A DNA stretch of 64,000 nucleotides from Synechococcus sp. A10-1-5-1 (GTDB taxonomy: Bacteria > Cyanobacteriota > Cyanobacteriia > PCC-6307 > Cyanobiaceae): positions 1,178,001-1,242,000 of the forward strand of contig NZ_CP096032.1 of NCBI RefSeq assembly GCF_023115425.1. Reading direction: 5' to 3'. How positions within the stretch are numbered: position 1 is the stretch's first letter; each line of letters opens with the position of its first letter. Positions 18,907-28,186 of the stretch are shown one piece after another. The position numbers and the translations under genes were made by a program. The notes under the pieces were generated by a model. It searched no databases and had not been told where the DNA came from. It saw only the letters and a list, made by a program, of their open reading frames with translations.

Positions 18907-19299
18907 ATGTCGGCAGGATCGTCAGCCAACCCTGAGGCCCGCTCACAGCCAGACGTCCTCGCATCGCTGAGCCAAAGCCTGGAAGCACTGAGCATCATTG
19001 GCGAATCGCTGACTTTCCGACTGCTTGAGCTTGAACAACGGCTCGGGGCCGTCGAAGCAAAAGCCAATCAACTGGCCGAGATCCAACCGACGGAAGGGCT
19101 GCACCTAGAGACCGCCGCAACGCTTGAGTGCACCGAACGGCGCATTGCCCGGCTTGAAGACCTGCTCACCAACCCAACCTCGGCGCACGCTGTGAGTCCC
19201 GAGGTAGTCGAAGAGATTCAGAATGAGGAAGAATTCCTTGAAGAGAATCCATTCCCAGATGAGGTTGAGCAGCCCTTTATGGATGAATTTGCCGCTTAA
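18907..19299 (+). CDS. Acidic helical hypothetical protein at the PBS-region edge
   Basis: A 130-residue acidic protein with a predicted coiled-coil segment (residues about 20-60: LSQSLEALSIIGESLTFRLL, ELEQRLGAVEAKANQLAEIQ). A very acidic tail follows (EEIQNEEEFLEENPF). It resembles the conserved unknown ORFs that border the PBS region of marine Synechococcus, but I cannot name it. The ATG at 18907 lies about 90 bp from the divergent lyase start I prefer. Confidence 0.72.
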   Translation: MSAGSSANPEARSQPDVLASLSQSLEALSIIGESLTFRLLELEQRLGAVEAKANQLAEIQPTEGLHLETAATLECTERRIARLEDLLTNPTSAHAVSPEVVEEIQNEEEFLEENPFPDEVEQPFMDEFAA

Positions 19300-19331
19300 A
19301 CAGTGCGAGCAGAAGGTCTAATCAGAATGCA

Positions 19332-19568
19332 CTAGAGGCCGAATAAACGCAGCCTGAAGTCAGCCACTTGGGATGCCAATTGGGGGTTACTCAGGAAAAA
19401 AGGATGATCGGAGCAGGCCTGGATCGCTAAATCTTTTTTCTCTTGCAGGCTCAGATTTTCCTGGCCTCCGGCATCGGCCTGCCGCTTGAACGCAGCATCA
19501 AAAACCATACCGAAGCTATCGGCATTATCAAAAAGCTCGCCAGGCTTATCGGGAATGCTGATTGGCAT
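19332..19568 (-). CDS. Small hypothetical protein next to tRNA-Phe
   Basis: A 78-residue protein, soluble, with alternating polar and hydrophobic helices (LSLQEKKDLAIQACSDHPFF). No family is recognised. The ATG at 19568 lies 41 bp from the tRNA-Phe gene. Conserved-looking amino-acid composition and AT-rich codon use like its left neighbours suggest it belongs to the PBS region. Confidence 0.6.
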   Translation of the reverse strand: MPISIPDKPGELFDNADSFGMVFDAAFKRQADAGGQENLSLQEKKDLAIQACSDHPFFLSNPQLASQVADFRLRLFGL

Positions 19569-19609
19569 AAAGATGTCCGACTTACGCGGTCAACTATTGG
19601 TTTGATGAA

Positions 19610-19682
19610 TGCCAGGACCCAGATTTGAACTGGGGACACGGCGATTTTCAATCGCCTGCTCTACCAACTGAGCTATCCCGGC
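19610..19682 (-). tRNA. tRNA-Phe (GAA)
   Basis: A 73-nt tRNA. The acceptor stem GCCGGGA / TCCTGGC, D-arm TAGCTCAGTTGGTAGAGCA, anticodon loop TTGAAAA (anticodon GAA) and T-arm GGTTC-type motif (AGTTCAAATCT) are all present. CCA is not encoded. It marks the right edge of the PBS region; the chromosome beyond is GC-rich housekeeping sequence. Confidence 0.95.
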
Positions 19683-19751
19683 CCGTCGCTTTCGCGACCC
19701 GTGCATCTTAGATCACAGCCCCCCGTCCTCAGGGCTGTTCAAGCAAGCGAC

Positions 19752-20021
19752 TCAGGCCTTGGGCATGGCCCGCAACATGGCAACAAGGGTGCGATGGGCG
19801 TCTTCACTGTCGGTCAGGGTGTGGTCAAAGCACACCTCAACACTGGCCCCATCCACCTCAAGCTCCATCACTTCTGGACGAACAGCCAGCATCCTGGCCG
19901 AGACAGGGGCCTCAACACCGCCGTAATGACGGGCGTAGGCCAGCACCGCCTCGGCGTGATCGTCATTCATGTGCTTGCAAATCCGGTCACTCACAGCGGG
20001 AGTGAGAGGGTCGGCGGACAT
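19752..20021 (-). CDS. DUF2470-domain protein
   Basis: An 89-residue protein consisting of a single DUF2470 domain: ICKHMNDDHAEAVLAYARHY and FDHTLTDSEDAHRTLVAMLR. This domain is found at the C-terminus of HugZ-type heme-binding proteins and as stand-alone copies in cyanobacteria. Stand-alone function is not established; heme or tetrapyrrole binding is possible from the HMNDDHAEA motif. Confidence 0.85.
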   Translation of the reverse strand: MSADPLTPAVSDRICKHMNDDHAEAVLAYARHYGGVEAPVSARMLAVRPEVMELEVDGASVEVCFDHTLTDSEDAHRTLVAMLRAMPKA

Positions 20022-20060
20022 GGCGACGCGGTTCAGGGCGAGTTGATTCTGACCCCTGCC

Positions 20061-20180
20061 CTAAGCCCCTGCGAAACGCTGCCAAAGCAAGAGGCCCAGG
20101 CGAACCCCTGAGAAGCCCACATACCCCGCCAGAACCACGAACAAAGCGATGGAGAGCCAAGAGGCAAGGCGTTCCTTCAC
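20061..20180 (-). CDS. 39-aa single-pass membrane protein coupled to a kinase gene
   Basis: A very small ORF starting at GTG 20180, overlapping the TGA of the kinase gene as GTGA. The product has a charged N-terminus (KERLAS) and one hydrophobic helix (WLSIALFVVLAGYVGFSGVR). The overlap pattern and clean membrane helix argue for a translated gene. Function unknown. Confidence 0.55.
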   Translation of the reverse strand: MKERLASWLSIALFVVLAGYVGFSGVRLGLLLWQRFAGA

Positions 20181-21436
20181 GGAGGGCAAGCGGCAGAAAG
20201 CGCCAGTCTGGCCATCCCTGAGGCTGCTGTGCAGCTTGGGCGGTTCAGCACTGGAATCCCCAGGATGCCCTGACGGATCAGGCGCCACTGAGGATTGCGG
20301 GCACCACCGCCCAAGCTGATCACACGCTGGATCGGATCAGCTCCCAGACGCTGCAGTGCAGACCAGCCCTGGGCCTCGATCCGCGCCAAGCCCTCCAGCA
20401 AGCCCTGCAGGTAGAGGGCATCGCTGATGGGCCGGGGCTCAAGAATCGGCTCAAGGGAGGGATCGTCCACCGGGAAGCGCTCTCCCGTCCGGGGCAAAGG
20501 CCGCAGATTCAGACCACTGCTACTGCGCGGATCAATCTGACGACTCAATTCAACAAGTAGGGAATCGGAGAAGAACTGGCGGAGGACGCCGGCCCCGGCG
20601 TTGGACGCGCCCCCTACGAGCCAGCGGCCCGCGACGCGATGGCAGCTGATGCCAGGGCCAGTCAACGGTTCCTCAGCAAATTGCTTCAGGACCAGGGTGG
20701 TTCCCAGCACCGTGACCCCGTCACCAGGCTGGGGATCAGCAGCCAAGACAGCCGCATTGGCATCGGTGCTACCGGCCACCACCTGGCAGTGAGCCGGTAA
20801 TCCCAGGGCGGTCCTGGCGGTCTGCGACAAGGGCCCAAGAGCAGTACCCGACGCAATCACCTCCGGCAGGGCCCGACTCCAGGGTTGATCCCCGATGGCG
20901 CCCTGCCAGCGCCTCTGGCGAAGATCCCATCCGAGGCGCAGGTTGTTGCCCTCCTCTCCGAAGCGCCAATCCCCGATCAGCCAACCACTGAGCCAGTCGG
21001 CCTGATGCCGAAACAAGACCCCGTCGTCCCTGCGTTCAGCCCGCAACCGAAGCACCCTGGCCAAGCTGCCACTGGCACTGCCCGCGGGCACCGAAGCACT
21101 GCCCGCGAGCTCGGCCGACGCAGAGCCCTGCTCCTGACAGGCCAGGAAATACGGAAGCGCACTGCCAAAGGGTTCACCATTGGCTGCGCAGGCCAGGACC
21201 GTACCTGAGGTGCCATCGACAGCAACAGCGCTCACCCGGTCGCGTAGAACTTCAGGCAGCTCAGCGCAGAGAGCGATCACCCCCTGACGCCAGCCCAGTG
21301 GATCCTCAAAACTGCTGGGGTAATCGCCCGAACTCTCGGCCAGAAGGGTGCCCGAGGGATCAACCAGGGCCAGCCGCAAACCGCTGGTACCCAGGTCAAT
21401 TCCCAGGCCCAGCGGCTCAAGGCTGCTGGAGATCAA
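20177..21436 (-). CDS. FGGY-family carbohydrate kinase
   Basis: A 419-residue sugar kinase with the N-terminal phosphate-binding loop [18 protein letters not shown], the [17 protein letters not shown] segment and the C-terminal adenosine motif [16 protein letters not shown]. Cyanobacterial members of this group have been described as D-ribulose kinases; xylulokinase-like activity is the alternative. It is shorter than E. coli XylB (484 aa). The TTG at 21436 overlaps the metK stop (TTGA), so metK-kinase-mini membrane protein forms a coupled unit. Confidence 0.85.
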   Translation of the reverse strand: MISSSLEPLGLGIDLGTSGLRLALVDPSGTLLAESSGDYPSSFEDPLGWRQGVIALCAELPEVLRDRVSAVAVDGTSGTVLACAANGEPFGSALPYFLACQEQGSASAELAGSASVPAGSASGSLARVLRLRAERRDDGVLFRHQADWLSGWLIGDWRFGEEGNNLRLGWDLRQRRWQGAIGDQPWSRALPEVIASGTALGPLSQTARTALGLPAHCQVVAGSTDANAAVLAADPQPGDGVTVLGTTLVLKQFAEEPLTGPGISCHRVAGRWLVGGASNAGAGVLRQFFSDSLLVELSRQIDPRSSSGLNLRPLPRTGERFPVDDPSLEPILEPRPISDALYLQGLLEGLARIEAQGWSALQRLGADPIQRVISLGGGARNPQWRLIRQGILGIPVLNRPSCTAASGMARLALSAACPP

Positions 21437-22680
21437 GCGGCTGCGCGGGCGGCCGTGGCTTGCTTCAAGGTGGCAGCAACGTCATCGACGTTCTCCCAGG
21501 GGAGGTTCAGATCACTGCGACCGAAGTGGCCATAGGCGGCAACGTCTTGATAGAAGCCACCACCGCGCTGCTGAGGCAGGCTGCGCAGACCGAAGGTGTC
21601 GATGATCGCGCCCGGGCGCAGATCGAAGTGCTCCTGCACCAAGGCGGTGAGGTCGTCATTGCTGACCACACCCGTGCCAAAGCTCTCCACCAGGATGCTG
21701 ACGGGCTTGGCAACACCGATGGCATAGCTCAGCTGAACCTCAGCCTTGCGGGCGAGACCAGCGGCCACCAGGGCCTTGGCGACGTAGCGGGCGGCATAGG
21801 CAGCGGAGCGATCCACCTTGGTGGGATCTTTGCCAGAGAAGGCACCACCGCCATGGCGGGCATAGCCGCCATAGGTGTCCACGATGATCTTGCGGCCAGT
21901 CAGACCGGCGTCGCCTTGGGGGCCGCCGACCACAAATTTGCCGGTGGGATTCACCAGGAAACGGGTGCCGTCCTTGGAGGGCTTGAGGGTCAGGTCCGCA
22001 GTGGCGGGCTCGACGACATGGGCCCAGAGGTCAGCAGAGATGCGCTCACGAATGGCCTTCTCTTCGCTCACCCCGTCGATCTCGGAGATGTGCTGGGTGG
22101 AGATCAAGATCGTGTCGATAGCCACAGGCTGGTCGTTTTCGTAAACGACGCTGACCTGGGTTTTGCCATCAGGCAGCAGATAGGGGAGGGTGCCGTCATG
22201 GCGCACCTCAGCCAAACGCCGTGAAAGACGGTGGGCCAGGCTGATGGGGAGCGGCATCAGCTCGGGAGTCTCGTTGCAGGCGAAGCCGAACATGATGCCC
22301 TGGTCACCAGCACCCACCAGATCCAAGGGATCACCGGCGTGGTCGTCCGCTTCGTTAACGCCCTGGGCAATGTCGGGGGACTGCTGATCTAGGGCCACCA
22401 AGACCGCACAGCTGTTGGCGTCAAAACCACCAGCACGGGCACCGGAGTAGCCGATCTTCTGAATCACACCCCGCACCAGGCTGATGTAGTCGACCTTGGC
22501 GGTGGTCGTGACTTCACCGGTGATCAAGCAGAGACCGGTGTTGACCACGGTTTCGCAGGCCACACGGGAGGCGGGGTCCTGAGCGAGGAGGGCGTCGAGA
22601 ACCGCATCACTCACCTGATCGCAGATCTTGTCGGGATGCCCCTCGGTCACCGACTCGGAGGTGAAGACGTATCGGCTCAT
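21433..22680 (-). CDS. metK: S-adenosylmethionine synthetase
   Basis: Makes S-adenosylmethionine from methionine and ATP. The 415-residue protein has the signatures [16 protein letters not shown] near the N-terminus, [16 protein letters not shown], and [20 protein letters not shown] in the third domain. Full length, no anomaly apart from an Ala-rich C-terminus. The kinase gene is translationally coupled downstream. Confidence 0.97.
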   Translation of the reverse strand: MSRYVFTSESVTEGHPDKICDQVSDAVLDALLAQDPASRVACETVVNTGLCLITGEVTTTAKVDYISLVRGVIQKIGYSGARAGGFDANSCAVLVALDQQSPDIAQGVNEADDHAGDPLDLVGAGDQGIMFGFACNETPELMPLPISLAHRLSRRLAEVRHDGTLPYLLPDGKTQVSVVYENDQPVAIDTILISTQHISEIDGVSEEKAIRERISADLWAHVVEPATADLTLKPSKDGTRFLVNPTGKFVVGGPQGDAGLTGRKIIVDTYGGYARHGGGAFSGKDPTKVDRSAAYAARYVAKALVAAGLARKAEVQLSYAIGVAKPVSILVESFGTGVVSNDDLTALVQEHFDLRPGAIIDTFGLRSLPQQRGGGFYQDVAAYGHFGRSDLNLPWENVDDVAATLKQATAARAAA

Positions 22681-22712
22681 TCCCAGAATTGGGTTCTTAG
22701 TTAAGAGCCAAC

Positions 22713-23498
22713 CTAAGGGAGGGACGGGCGGACACTTAACTCGCTCCAGGCATGCACCAAGGGATGGGGTTCGGCCAAAGGGGGTGGGGTTCTCCAGGCC
22801 GCCGTATAGCCCAGGGCTAAGGGATGGGGGATTCCTGCGGCGACCGCCATGCGCAGATCACTATTGGCATCACCGATCAGGGCGCAGCGGCTGACATCAA
22901 CGCCCATCTCCGCGCAAAGCCCGTGAACCGCAGCGGGATCCGGTTTGCGGGGACGATGCTCAGCGCTCCAGAGCCCGGAAAAGTAACCGCGCAAGCCGTG
23001 GGCCCCAAGAAAGTGCTCGATGCCGGCCATGTCGTCATTGCTGATCACGGCGCAACGAACCCCGACCACCTGCAACTGCTCAAGCCAAAGGAAGAGCCCC
23101 TCAGTGGTGGAACTTGTGGGGAGCGGGGCGTCCACAGTGCGGCGAGCATCAACCGCATCGGCCTCTGCGAAAACCTGCTCGCTGAGAGCCAGCGCCTCTG
23201 GCCAACCAACACCGACTTGAACAAAAGCCGTCGCCGTGGCGATCAGGTTGTGATCTCGGCTCGCCACCGCGGTAATGCCAGCCGGACAGATGGCGTCGGA
23301 CTTCAGGCCATAGGCCCGCTGCAGCAAATCCTTCAGCGGGTCACGCCGCTCCACGCTGACCTGCTCCAAGCAGAGAAAAACCCTGGCTTCCGCCAGGGTG
23401 AGTAGCTGGGGCTCACTGATGCTGAGGGTGCCGTCCTTGTCGAACAGCACCGCATCAATGGCTCCAAGCTCCGTGCCACGCAACAGGAGCTCAGCCAT
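22713..23498 (-). CDS. HAD-superfamily phosphatase
   Basis: A 261-residue HAD hydrolase. Motif I is FDKDGTLS (residues 19-26, nucleophile Asp), motif II is VISNDD, the Lys motif is RPRKPDP and motif IV is [16 protein letters not shown]. The arrangement resembles phosphoglycolate phosphatase or similar small-molecule phosphatases; the substrate is not deducible. It lies between rpsA and metK on the same strand, 9 bp after rpsA. Confidence 0.85.
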   Translation of the reverse strand: MAELLLRGTELGAIDAVLFDKDGTLSISEPQLLTLAEARVFLCLEQVSVERRDPLKDLLQRAYGLKSDAICPAGITAVASRDHNLIATATAFVQVGVGWPEALALSEQVFAEADAVDARRTVDAPLPTSSTTEGLFLWLEQLQVVGVRCAVISNDDMAGIEHFLGAHGLRGYFSGLWSAEHRPRKPDPAAVHGLCAEMGVDVSRCALIGDANSDLRMAVAAGIPHPLALGYTAAWRTPPPLAEPHPLVHAWSELSVRPSLP

Positions 23499-23507
23499 GG
23501 CTCAGCT

Positions 23508-24599
23508 TCACTCGTAAGCCATTTCGCCGTCTTCAGCCTGCTCAAGCAGCATCTGCTTGTAGCGGGCCGCCATTTCCTCAGCCTTCTCGAACACCTTCTG
23601 AGGATCGGTGAGCATGTCACCGGGCTCGGGCTCAAGGGCTTTGGTGGAGAGGGAGATGCGACCACGCTCTGCGTCGAGGTCGATGATCATCACCTTCATC
23701 TGATCGTTGACATTGAGCACCGTGTGGGGGGTCTCAATGTGCTCGTGGCTGATCTCGGAGATGTGCAGCAGGCCGCTGACACCACCGATGTCGATGAAGG
23801 CGCCGTAGGGCTTGATGCCACGGACGGTACCGATGACCACTTCGCCCACCTCGAGGCGATTCATCTTGCGCTCAACCAGAGCACGACGATGGCTGAGGAC
23901 GAGGCGGTTGCGCTCTTCATCCACCTCCAGGAACTTCAGAGGCAAGAACTCAGCAACCAGCTCCTCCTTGGGCTTGCGGGTGCTGATGTGGCTACCAGGG
24001 ATGAAGCCACGCAGACCTTCAACCCGCACCAGCGCACCACCACGGTTGGTGGCAAACACCTCGCTGTAGATGGTGGCGTCTTCCTTCTGAAGCTGACGAA
24101 CCCGCTCCCAGGCACGCTGGTACTCAATGCGGCGAATCGAGAGGGTGAGCTGACCGTCCTCGTTCTCTTCGCTCAGGATGAAGAACTCACGCTCTTCGCC
24201 AGGCTCGAGCACATCGCTGATGTGCTCGACCCGGTTGATCGACACCTCCTGCATGGGCATGAAGGCGGCTGTCTTCGCGCCGATGTCGATCATTGAGCCC
24301 TTGGGCTCAATGGCGAACACGGTGCCCTTCACCACGTCGCCAGGCTTGAAGTTGTAGTCGTACTTGCTCAGCAGCGACGCGAACTCGTCCAGGGTGAAGC
24401 CAACGCCATCGAGGTCGCGAGCCACAGCACGGCTGCTGGGGTCGTCGGCGCTGGGCACCTCTTCCGGAATATCCAGGTCGAGCTCAGCAGCAGCGTCAAC
24501 CACGTCTTGATCGACAGCCTCGACGGCCACGTCCTGATCAACGGCCTCTACGGCCACGTCAGTCTCGCTGGTGTTGAGATCGGAAGGGGTCACGGTCAT
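23508..24599 (-). CDS. rpsA: 30S ribosomal protein S1
   Basis: A 363-residue S1 protein with three S1 RNA-binding domains (residues about 85-155, 175-240, 255-325; for example GDVVKGTVFAIEPKGSMIDI and VGEVVIGTVRGIKPYGAFID). Cyanobacterial and plastid S1 proteins have this short three-domain form rather than the six of E. coli. The N-terminal 60 residues are Val/Asp/Glu-rich with a near-perfect repeat (VAVEAVDQDV twice). It binds mRNA leaders during translation initiation. Confidence 0.93.
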   Translation of the reverse strand: MTVTPSDLNTSETDVAVEAVDQDVAVEAVDQDVVDAAAELDLDIPEEVPSADDPSSRAVARDLDGVGFTLDEFASLLSKYDYNFKPGDVVKGTVFAIEPKGSMIDIGAKTAAFMPMQEVSINRVEHISDVLEPGEEREFFILSEENEDGQLTLSIRRIEYQRAWERVRQLQKEDATIYSEVFATNRGGALVRVEGLRGFIPGSHISTRKPKEELVAEFLPLKFLEVDEERNRLVLSHRRALVERKMNRLEVGEVVIGTVRGIKPYGAFIDIGGVSGLLHISEISHEHIETPHTVLNVNDQMKVMIIDLDAERGRISLSTKALEPEPGDMLTDPQKVFEKAEEMAARYKQMLLEQAEDGEMAYE

Positions 24600-24714
24600 G
24601 GAGAGTCGGCGGACTGCCCGAGGCAGCGCGAAGGGACCAATGCGTCGGCCGCCACCGGCGCAGGGAATCCAAAACTATAGAGGTCAGCTGCTGCAGAACC
24701 CTCGCAAGCGAGGC

Positions 24715-25197
24715 CTAGCCCACCGCAGCCAATGACTTGCCTTTGGGCTTGCGGTTCAGACCATCCAGCGTGGCCACAAAATCTGCGACGCTCTGGAACT
24801 GGCGATAGACCGAAGCGAAACGGATGTAGGCAACGTCGCTCATCCCCGCCAGGTGCTGCAGGGCCAATTCACCGATGTCCCGACTGGAGACTTCCCGGCC
24901 GCTGCGGCTCTGGAGCTCTAACTCCAGTTCGTCGACAACCAGCTCTAATCGACTGGGTTCCAGTCCCGTTTTGTCACAGGCCCGAAGCAGACCATGCAGC
25001 AACTTGCCGCGATTGAAAGCCTCGCGGTTGCCGCTGCGTTTCAGCACAGTGATCGGAACTGTCTCCACCCGCTCATAGGTGGTGAAGCGAAACTCGCAAT
25101 TGAGGCACTCCCGACGACGACGCACACTGCGACCGGTGTCCGCGGAACGCGATTCAAGAACGCGGCTATCGGTGTGCTGACAGGAGGGGCACTGCAT
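24715..25197 (-). CDS. nrdR: Transcriptional repressor NrdR
   Basis: Represses ribonucleotide reductase genes in response to dATP/ATP. The 160-residue protein starts at MQCPSC (ATG 25197; the longer open frame lacks homology). It has the zinc ribbon CPSC...CLNC (residues 3-34) and an ATP-cone domain ([20 protein letters not shown]). It is downstream of psbT-psbB on the same strand but separated by a terminator and about 210 bp. Confidence 0.95.
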   Translation of the reverse strand: MQCPSCQHTDSRVLESRSADTGRSVRRRRECLNCEFRFTTYERVETVPITVLKRSGNREAFNRGKLLHGLLRACDKTGLEPSRLELVVDELELELQSRSGREVSSRDIGELALQHLAGMSDVAYIRFASVYRQFQSVADFVATLDGLNRKPKGKSLAAVG

Positions 25198-25407
25198 GCC
25201 CGAAGTTCCGCCGGAGAAGTTGCTCAAGTTTAGACAGAACATTTCCATTTGAGAAGGGCTGCTGCAACTTGGGTCTTGCCAAGCAACAGAGCGACTCCCC
25301 ACGTGAACCCGTGAGACTCAGCAGCGAAACAACAGCCAGATAAGTCGAAATGAGATTGCTTTAAAAGCCGCCGCTGAGCTGCTTTGCAGCATTCAGCGCG
25401 TCCAAAG

Positions 25408-25436
25408 CAAAAAGCCCCCGCTTGTGGCGGGGGCTA
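25408..25436 (-). terminator. Terminator of psbB-psbT
   Basis: AGCCCCCGC-TTGT-GGCGGGGGCT forms a near-perfect hairpin followed on the minus strand by TTTTTGCTTTGG. It lies just downstream of psbT. Confidence 0.9.
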
Positions 25437-25456
25437 TGAAACTCACCGGGGTCGAA

Positions 25457-25552
25457 TCACTTGCCGATCTTCGGGGGATCGCGGAAGGCGATCGCGAAGA
25501 ACAGAGTGGAAATGGCCAACGCCAGGATCAGAATGTAAGCAAAGCTTTCCAT
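25457..25552 (-). CDS. psbT: Photosystem II protein T
   Basis: A 31-residue single-helix PSII subunit, [20 protein letters not shown] then [11 protein letters not shown]. PsbT sits at the PSII dimer interface and stabilises it. It follows psbB by 18 bp, the standard cyanobacterial order. It is too short for most ORF cut-offs. Confidence 0.96.
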   Translation of the reverse strand: MESFAYILILALAISTLFFAIAFRDPPKIGK

Positions 25553-25570
25553 GGGTTACCTCCGAGGCGC

Positions 25571-27130
25571 TCAGCTAAGGGTGCTGCCTGCGGGGGGTAC
25601 ATAACCCTCCGGCAGACGACGGGTGGTGCGGTCGCCCAGTTTCTGGAACAGACCGAACTCAACCTGCTCACCGAGATCAGGATCAACGCCGGCAAAGACA
25701 TCGCGGTAGAGGGTGCGAGCACCGTGCCAGATGTGACCGAAGAAGAACAGCAGAGCGAAGCAGGCATGGCCAAACGTGAACCAACCGCGAGGTGAGCTGC
25801 GGAAGGTGCCGTCAGAGTGGTAGGTCTCACGATCGAACTCGAAGGCCTCGCCAAGCTGTGCCTTGCGTGCCAGACGCTTCACGTCTGCCGGATCAGTGAA
25901 GGACTGACCGTTGAGGGAACCGCCATAGATGGTGGCCGTTACTCCGGTCTGCTCGAAGGAATACTTCGCTTCAGCGCGGCGGAAGGGAATGTCAGCGCGG
26001 ACGATGCCTTGGCTGTCTTCCAGAACGACAGGGAAGTTCTCGAAGAAGTTGGGCAGACGGCGCACCTCGAGATCGCGGCCTTGGTTATCGGTAAAGGCCA
26101 CGTGACCAAGCCAGCCCGTGGGCAGACCGTCACCATTCACCATCGGGCCAACGCGGAACAGACCGCCTTTGGCAGGGCTGTTCCCGACGTAGTCATAGAA
26201 GGCGAGTTTTTCAGGAATCTGGGCGTAGGCCTGTTCCTTCGTTGCACCGTTGTCCAGAGCGGTCTGAACGCGGCGGTTGATCTCAGTTTTGAAGTAGCCC
26301 TGGTCCCACTGATAGCGAGTCGGACCGAACAGCTCGATCGGGGTGGCAGCAGCGCCATACCACATGGTTCCAGCCACGATGAAGGCGGCGAAGAACACTG
26401 CAGCGATGGCACTCGAAAGCACGGTTTCGATGTTGCCCATCCGAAGGGCCTTGTAGAGGCGCTCGGGGGGGCGAGTCGTGATGTGGAAGACGCCGGCAAT
26501 GATGCCGACGATGCCAGCGGCGATGTGGTGGGCAACGATCCCACCGGGGTTGAAGGGGTTGAAGCCCTCAGGTCCCCAAGACGGTTGAACGGCCTCGAGG
26601 TGTCCAGTCACGCCATAGGCGTCTGAGACCCACATCCCTGGGCCAAAGACACCAGTCAGGTGGAACGCACCAAAGCCGAAGCAGCCAAGGCCAGCGAGCA
26701 GCAGGTGGATCCCAAAGATCTTGGGGAGATCCAGCGCAGGCTCGCCAGTGCGAGGGTCCAGCCAGATCTCCAGATCCCAGTAGGTCCAGTGCCAGATGGC
26801 GGCCAGCATCAGCAGGCCGCTGAAAACGATGTGAGCAGCTGCGACACCTTCGAAGCTCCAGAAGCCGGGATCAACACCGGTGGCACCAGTGATGCTCCAG
26901 CCGCCCCAGCTGTCCGTCACGCCCAGGCGAGCCATGAACGGCATGACGAACATGCCCTGGCGCCACATGGGGTTGAGCACCGGGTCGGAAGGATCGAAAA
27001 TGGCCAGCTCATAAAGAGCCATGGAGCCGGCCCAGCCAGCAACCAAGGCAGTGTGCATGAGGTGCACGGCGAGCAAACGGCCCGGGTCGTTAATCACGAC
27101 CGTGTGCACCCGATACCAGGGCAATCCCAT
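25571..27130 (-). CDS. psbB: Photosystem II CP47 chlorophyll-binding protein
   Basis: The 519-residue inner antenna protein of PSII, with six transmembrane helices and a large lumenal loop. The start [19 protein letters not shown] is invariant in the family; an in-frame extension to 27214 is not used. Chlorophyll-ligand histidines appear in [13 protein letters not shown] and [14 protein letters not shown]. It is transcribed with psbT and diverges from the ferredoxin-psbM pair. Confidence 0.98.
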   Translation of the reverse strand: MGLPWYRVHTVVINDPGRLLAVHLMHTALVAGWAGSMALYELAIFDPSDPVLNPMWRQGMFVMPFMARLGVTDSWGGWSITGATGVDPGFWSFEGVAAAHIVFSGLLMLAAIWHWTYWDLEIWLDPRTGEPALDLPKIFGIHLLLAGLGCFGFGAFHLTGVFGPGMWVSDAYGVTGHLEAVQPSWGPEGFNPFNPGGIVAHHIAAGIVGIIAGVFHITTRPPERLYKALRMGNIETVLSSAIAAVFFAAFIVAGTMWYGAAATPIELFGPTRYQWDQGYFKTEINRRVQTALDNGATKEQAYAQIPEKLAFYDYVGNSPAKGGLFRVGPMVNGDGLPTGWLGHVAFTDNQGRDLEVRRLPNFFENFPVVLEDSQGIVRADIPFRRAEAKYSFEQTGVTATIYGGSLNGQSFTDPADVKRLARKAQLGEAFEFDRETYHSDGTFRSSPRGWFTFGHACFALLFFFGHIWHGARTLYRDVFAGVDPDLGEQVEFGLFQKLGDRTTRRLPEGYVPPAGSTLS

Positions 27131-27408
27131 GGGGGTCAGGTCCGAGGAAACAATCCAGCCTTCCGCTTCAGAAAACCGAAACAGGAAGTCAGCGCGATCA
27201 GTTTTTGCCAGCAAGAGCCGACAAACACGTGATCCGTGCTCGCGATCGTAAGGGGTTCAGCTGACAGAACGTTTTGAACCGCACCGAGCTGAAACGTGCC
27301 GTGACGGGAAAACGACGCTGGAGCCACAAGGAGTGCCCTCTCCGGCCATGCCGCGGTTACAAAACGCAATCCATTCCCTCAGAATGTTCGGATTCCGAGC
27401 GATCCGCC
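27131..27408. promoter_or_regulatory. Divergent promoter region, psbB and ferredoxin genes
   Basis: A 278-bp non-coding stretch that must hold both promoters. No element stands out. The in-frame extensions of both neighbouring genes into it lack family similarity. Confidence 0.4.
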
Positions 27409-27867
27409 ATGCCCGTCATTCGATTTGTACGTGAAGGGCGGGACGTGGAGTGCTATCCGGGCGAGAACCTCCGCGAGGTGGCTCTCCGTGAAGGCCTAGA
27501 GCTCTATGGCCTCAAAGGTCAGCTGGGGAACTGCGGTGGCTGTGGCCAGTGCATCACCTGCTTCGTCGACGTCGTGGAGGAGAGCAGTCCCGGAAGCCTG
27601 AGCGGCCGGACCGCCGTTGAAGATCAGAAGCTGCGCCGGAGGCCCCAGAGCTGGCGATTGGCCTGCCAAACCCTGGTGCAGCAATCAGTGCTGGTGCTAA
27701 CTCGCCCACAAGTGCGTTTTGGCGATGCCGACGCTCGGATTGCGACCGCCAAAGCCAGCCCTCTACCTGCCGGGCCCACCGCCTGGCCCGAACCTGAACC
27801 GCAAGAGGAGGACGTCACGGAGTCCGCTGCCGAGACCGAAACCACAACGAGGGATGAAGAGGCCTGA
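27409..27867 (+). CDS. 2Fe-2S ferredoxin-like protein with acidic tail
   Basis: A 152-residue protein from the ATG at 27409 (MPVIRFVREGRDVECYPGEN). Cysteines at 42, 48, 51 and 86 fit a C-x5-C-x2-C...C [2Fe-2S] pattern of adrenodoxin type; an extra Cys45 lies in GNCGGCGQCITC. After residue 105 there is a Pro/Glu/Thr-rich acidic extension (EPEPQEEDVTESAAETETTT) that ordinary 97-residue PetF ferredoxins lack. A similar ferredoxin gene next to psbM is a recurrent arrangement in cyanobacteria. It could supply electrons to an unidentified photosynthetic or biosynthetic reductase. Confidence 0.85.
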   Translation: MPVIRFVREGRDVECYPGENLREVALREGLELYGLKGQLGNCGGCGQCITCFVDVVEESSPGSLSGRTAVEDQKLRRRPQSWRLACQTLVQQSVLVLTRPQVRFGDADARIATAKASPLPAGPTAWPEPEPQEEDVTESAAETETTTRDEEA

Positions 27868-27915
27868 TCAACCCCCTTTGGCGGTGATACGGTCACCGAG
27901 CTCAAGACTTTTGCG

Positions 27916-28020
27916 ATGGAAACCAACGACCTCGGCTTCGTTGCCAGCCTGATGTTCGTGCTGGTTCCGACGGTGTTCCTGATTGTCCTTTACATCCAGA
28001 CCAGCAGCCGCCAGAGCTGA
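27916..28020 (+). CDS. psbM: Photosystem II protein M
   Basis: A 34-residue single-helix PSII subunit: [20 protein letters not shown] followed by [14 protein letters not shown]. PsbM lies at the dimer interface near PsbT. It starts 48 bp after the ferredoxin gene and is followed by a hairpin with a T-rich end. Confidence 0.95.
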   Translation: METNDLGFVASLMFVLVPTVFLIVLYIQTSSRQS

Positions 28021-28042
28021 ACTCACGGCCCCGCATCCACTG

Positions 28043-28081
28043 ACCCTGGACGCATCTTCCTGATGGGTCCAGGGCTTTATT
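28043..28081 (+). terminator. Terminator of psbM
   Basis: CCCTGGAC ... GTCCAGGG (8-bp stem, about 15-nt loop) is followed by CTTTATT. It lies 20 bp after psbM. Confidence 0.7.
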
Positions 28082-28111
28082 GATCCCAGCGTCCTAGCGG
28101 GCTCAACAGCC

Positions 28112-28146
28112 AAAACCCCCAGGGCCCAAGGGCCCTGGGGGTTTTC
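28112..28146. terminator. Bidirectional terminator between psbM and a usp gene
   Basis: AAAACCCCCAGGGCCC / GGGCCCTGGGGGTTTT is a long perfect palindrome flanked by A and T runs, so it works on both strands. It serves the convergent stress-protein gene and backs up the psbM terminator. Confidence 0.88.
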
Positions 28147-28186
28147 CTTATTTCAGGTCAGCAGCAAATGGAGGCAGCGGTGACCA

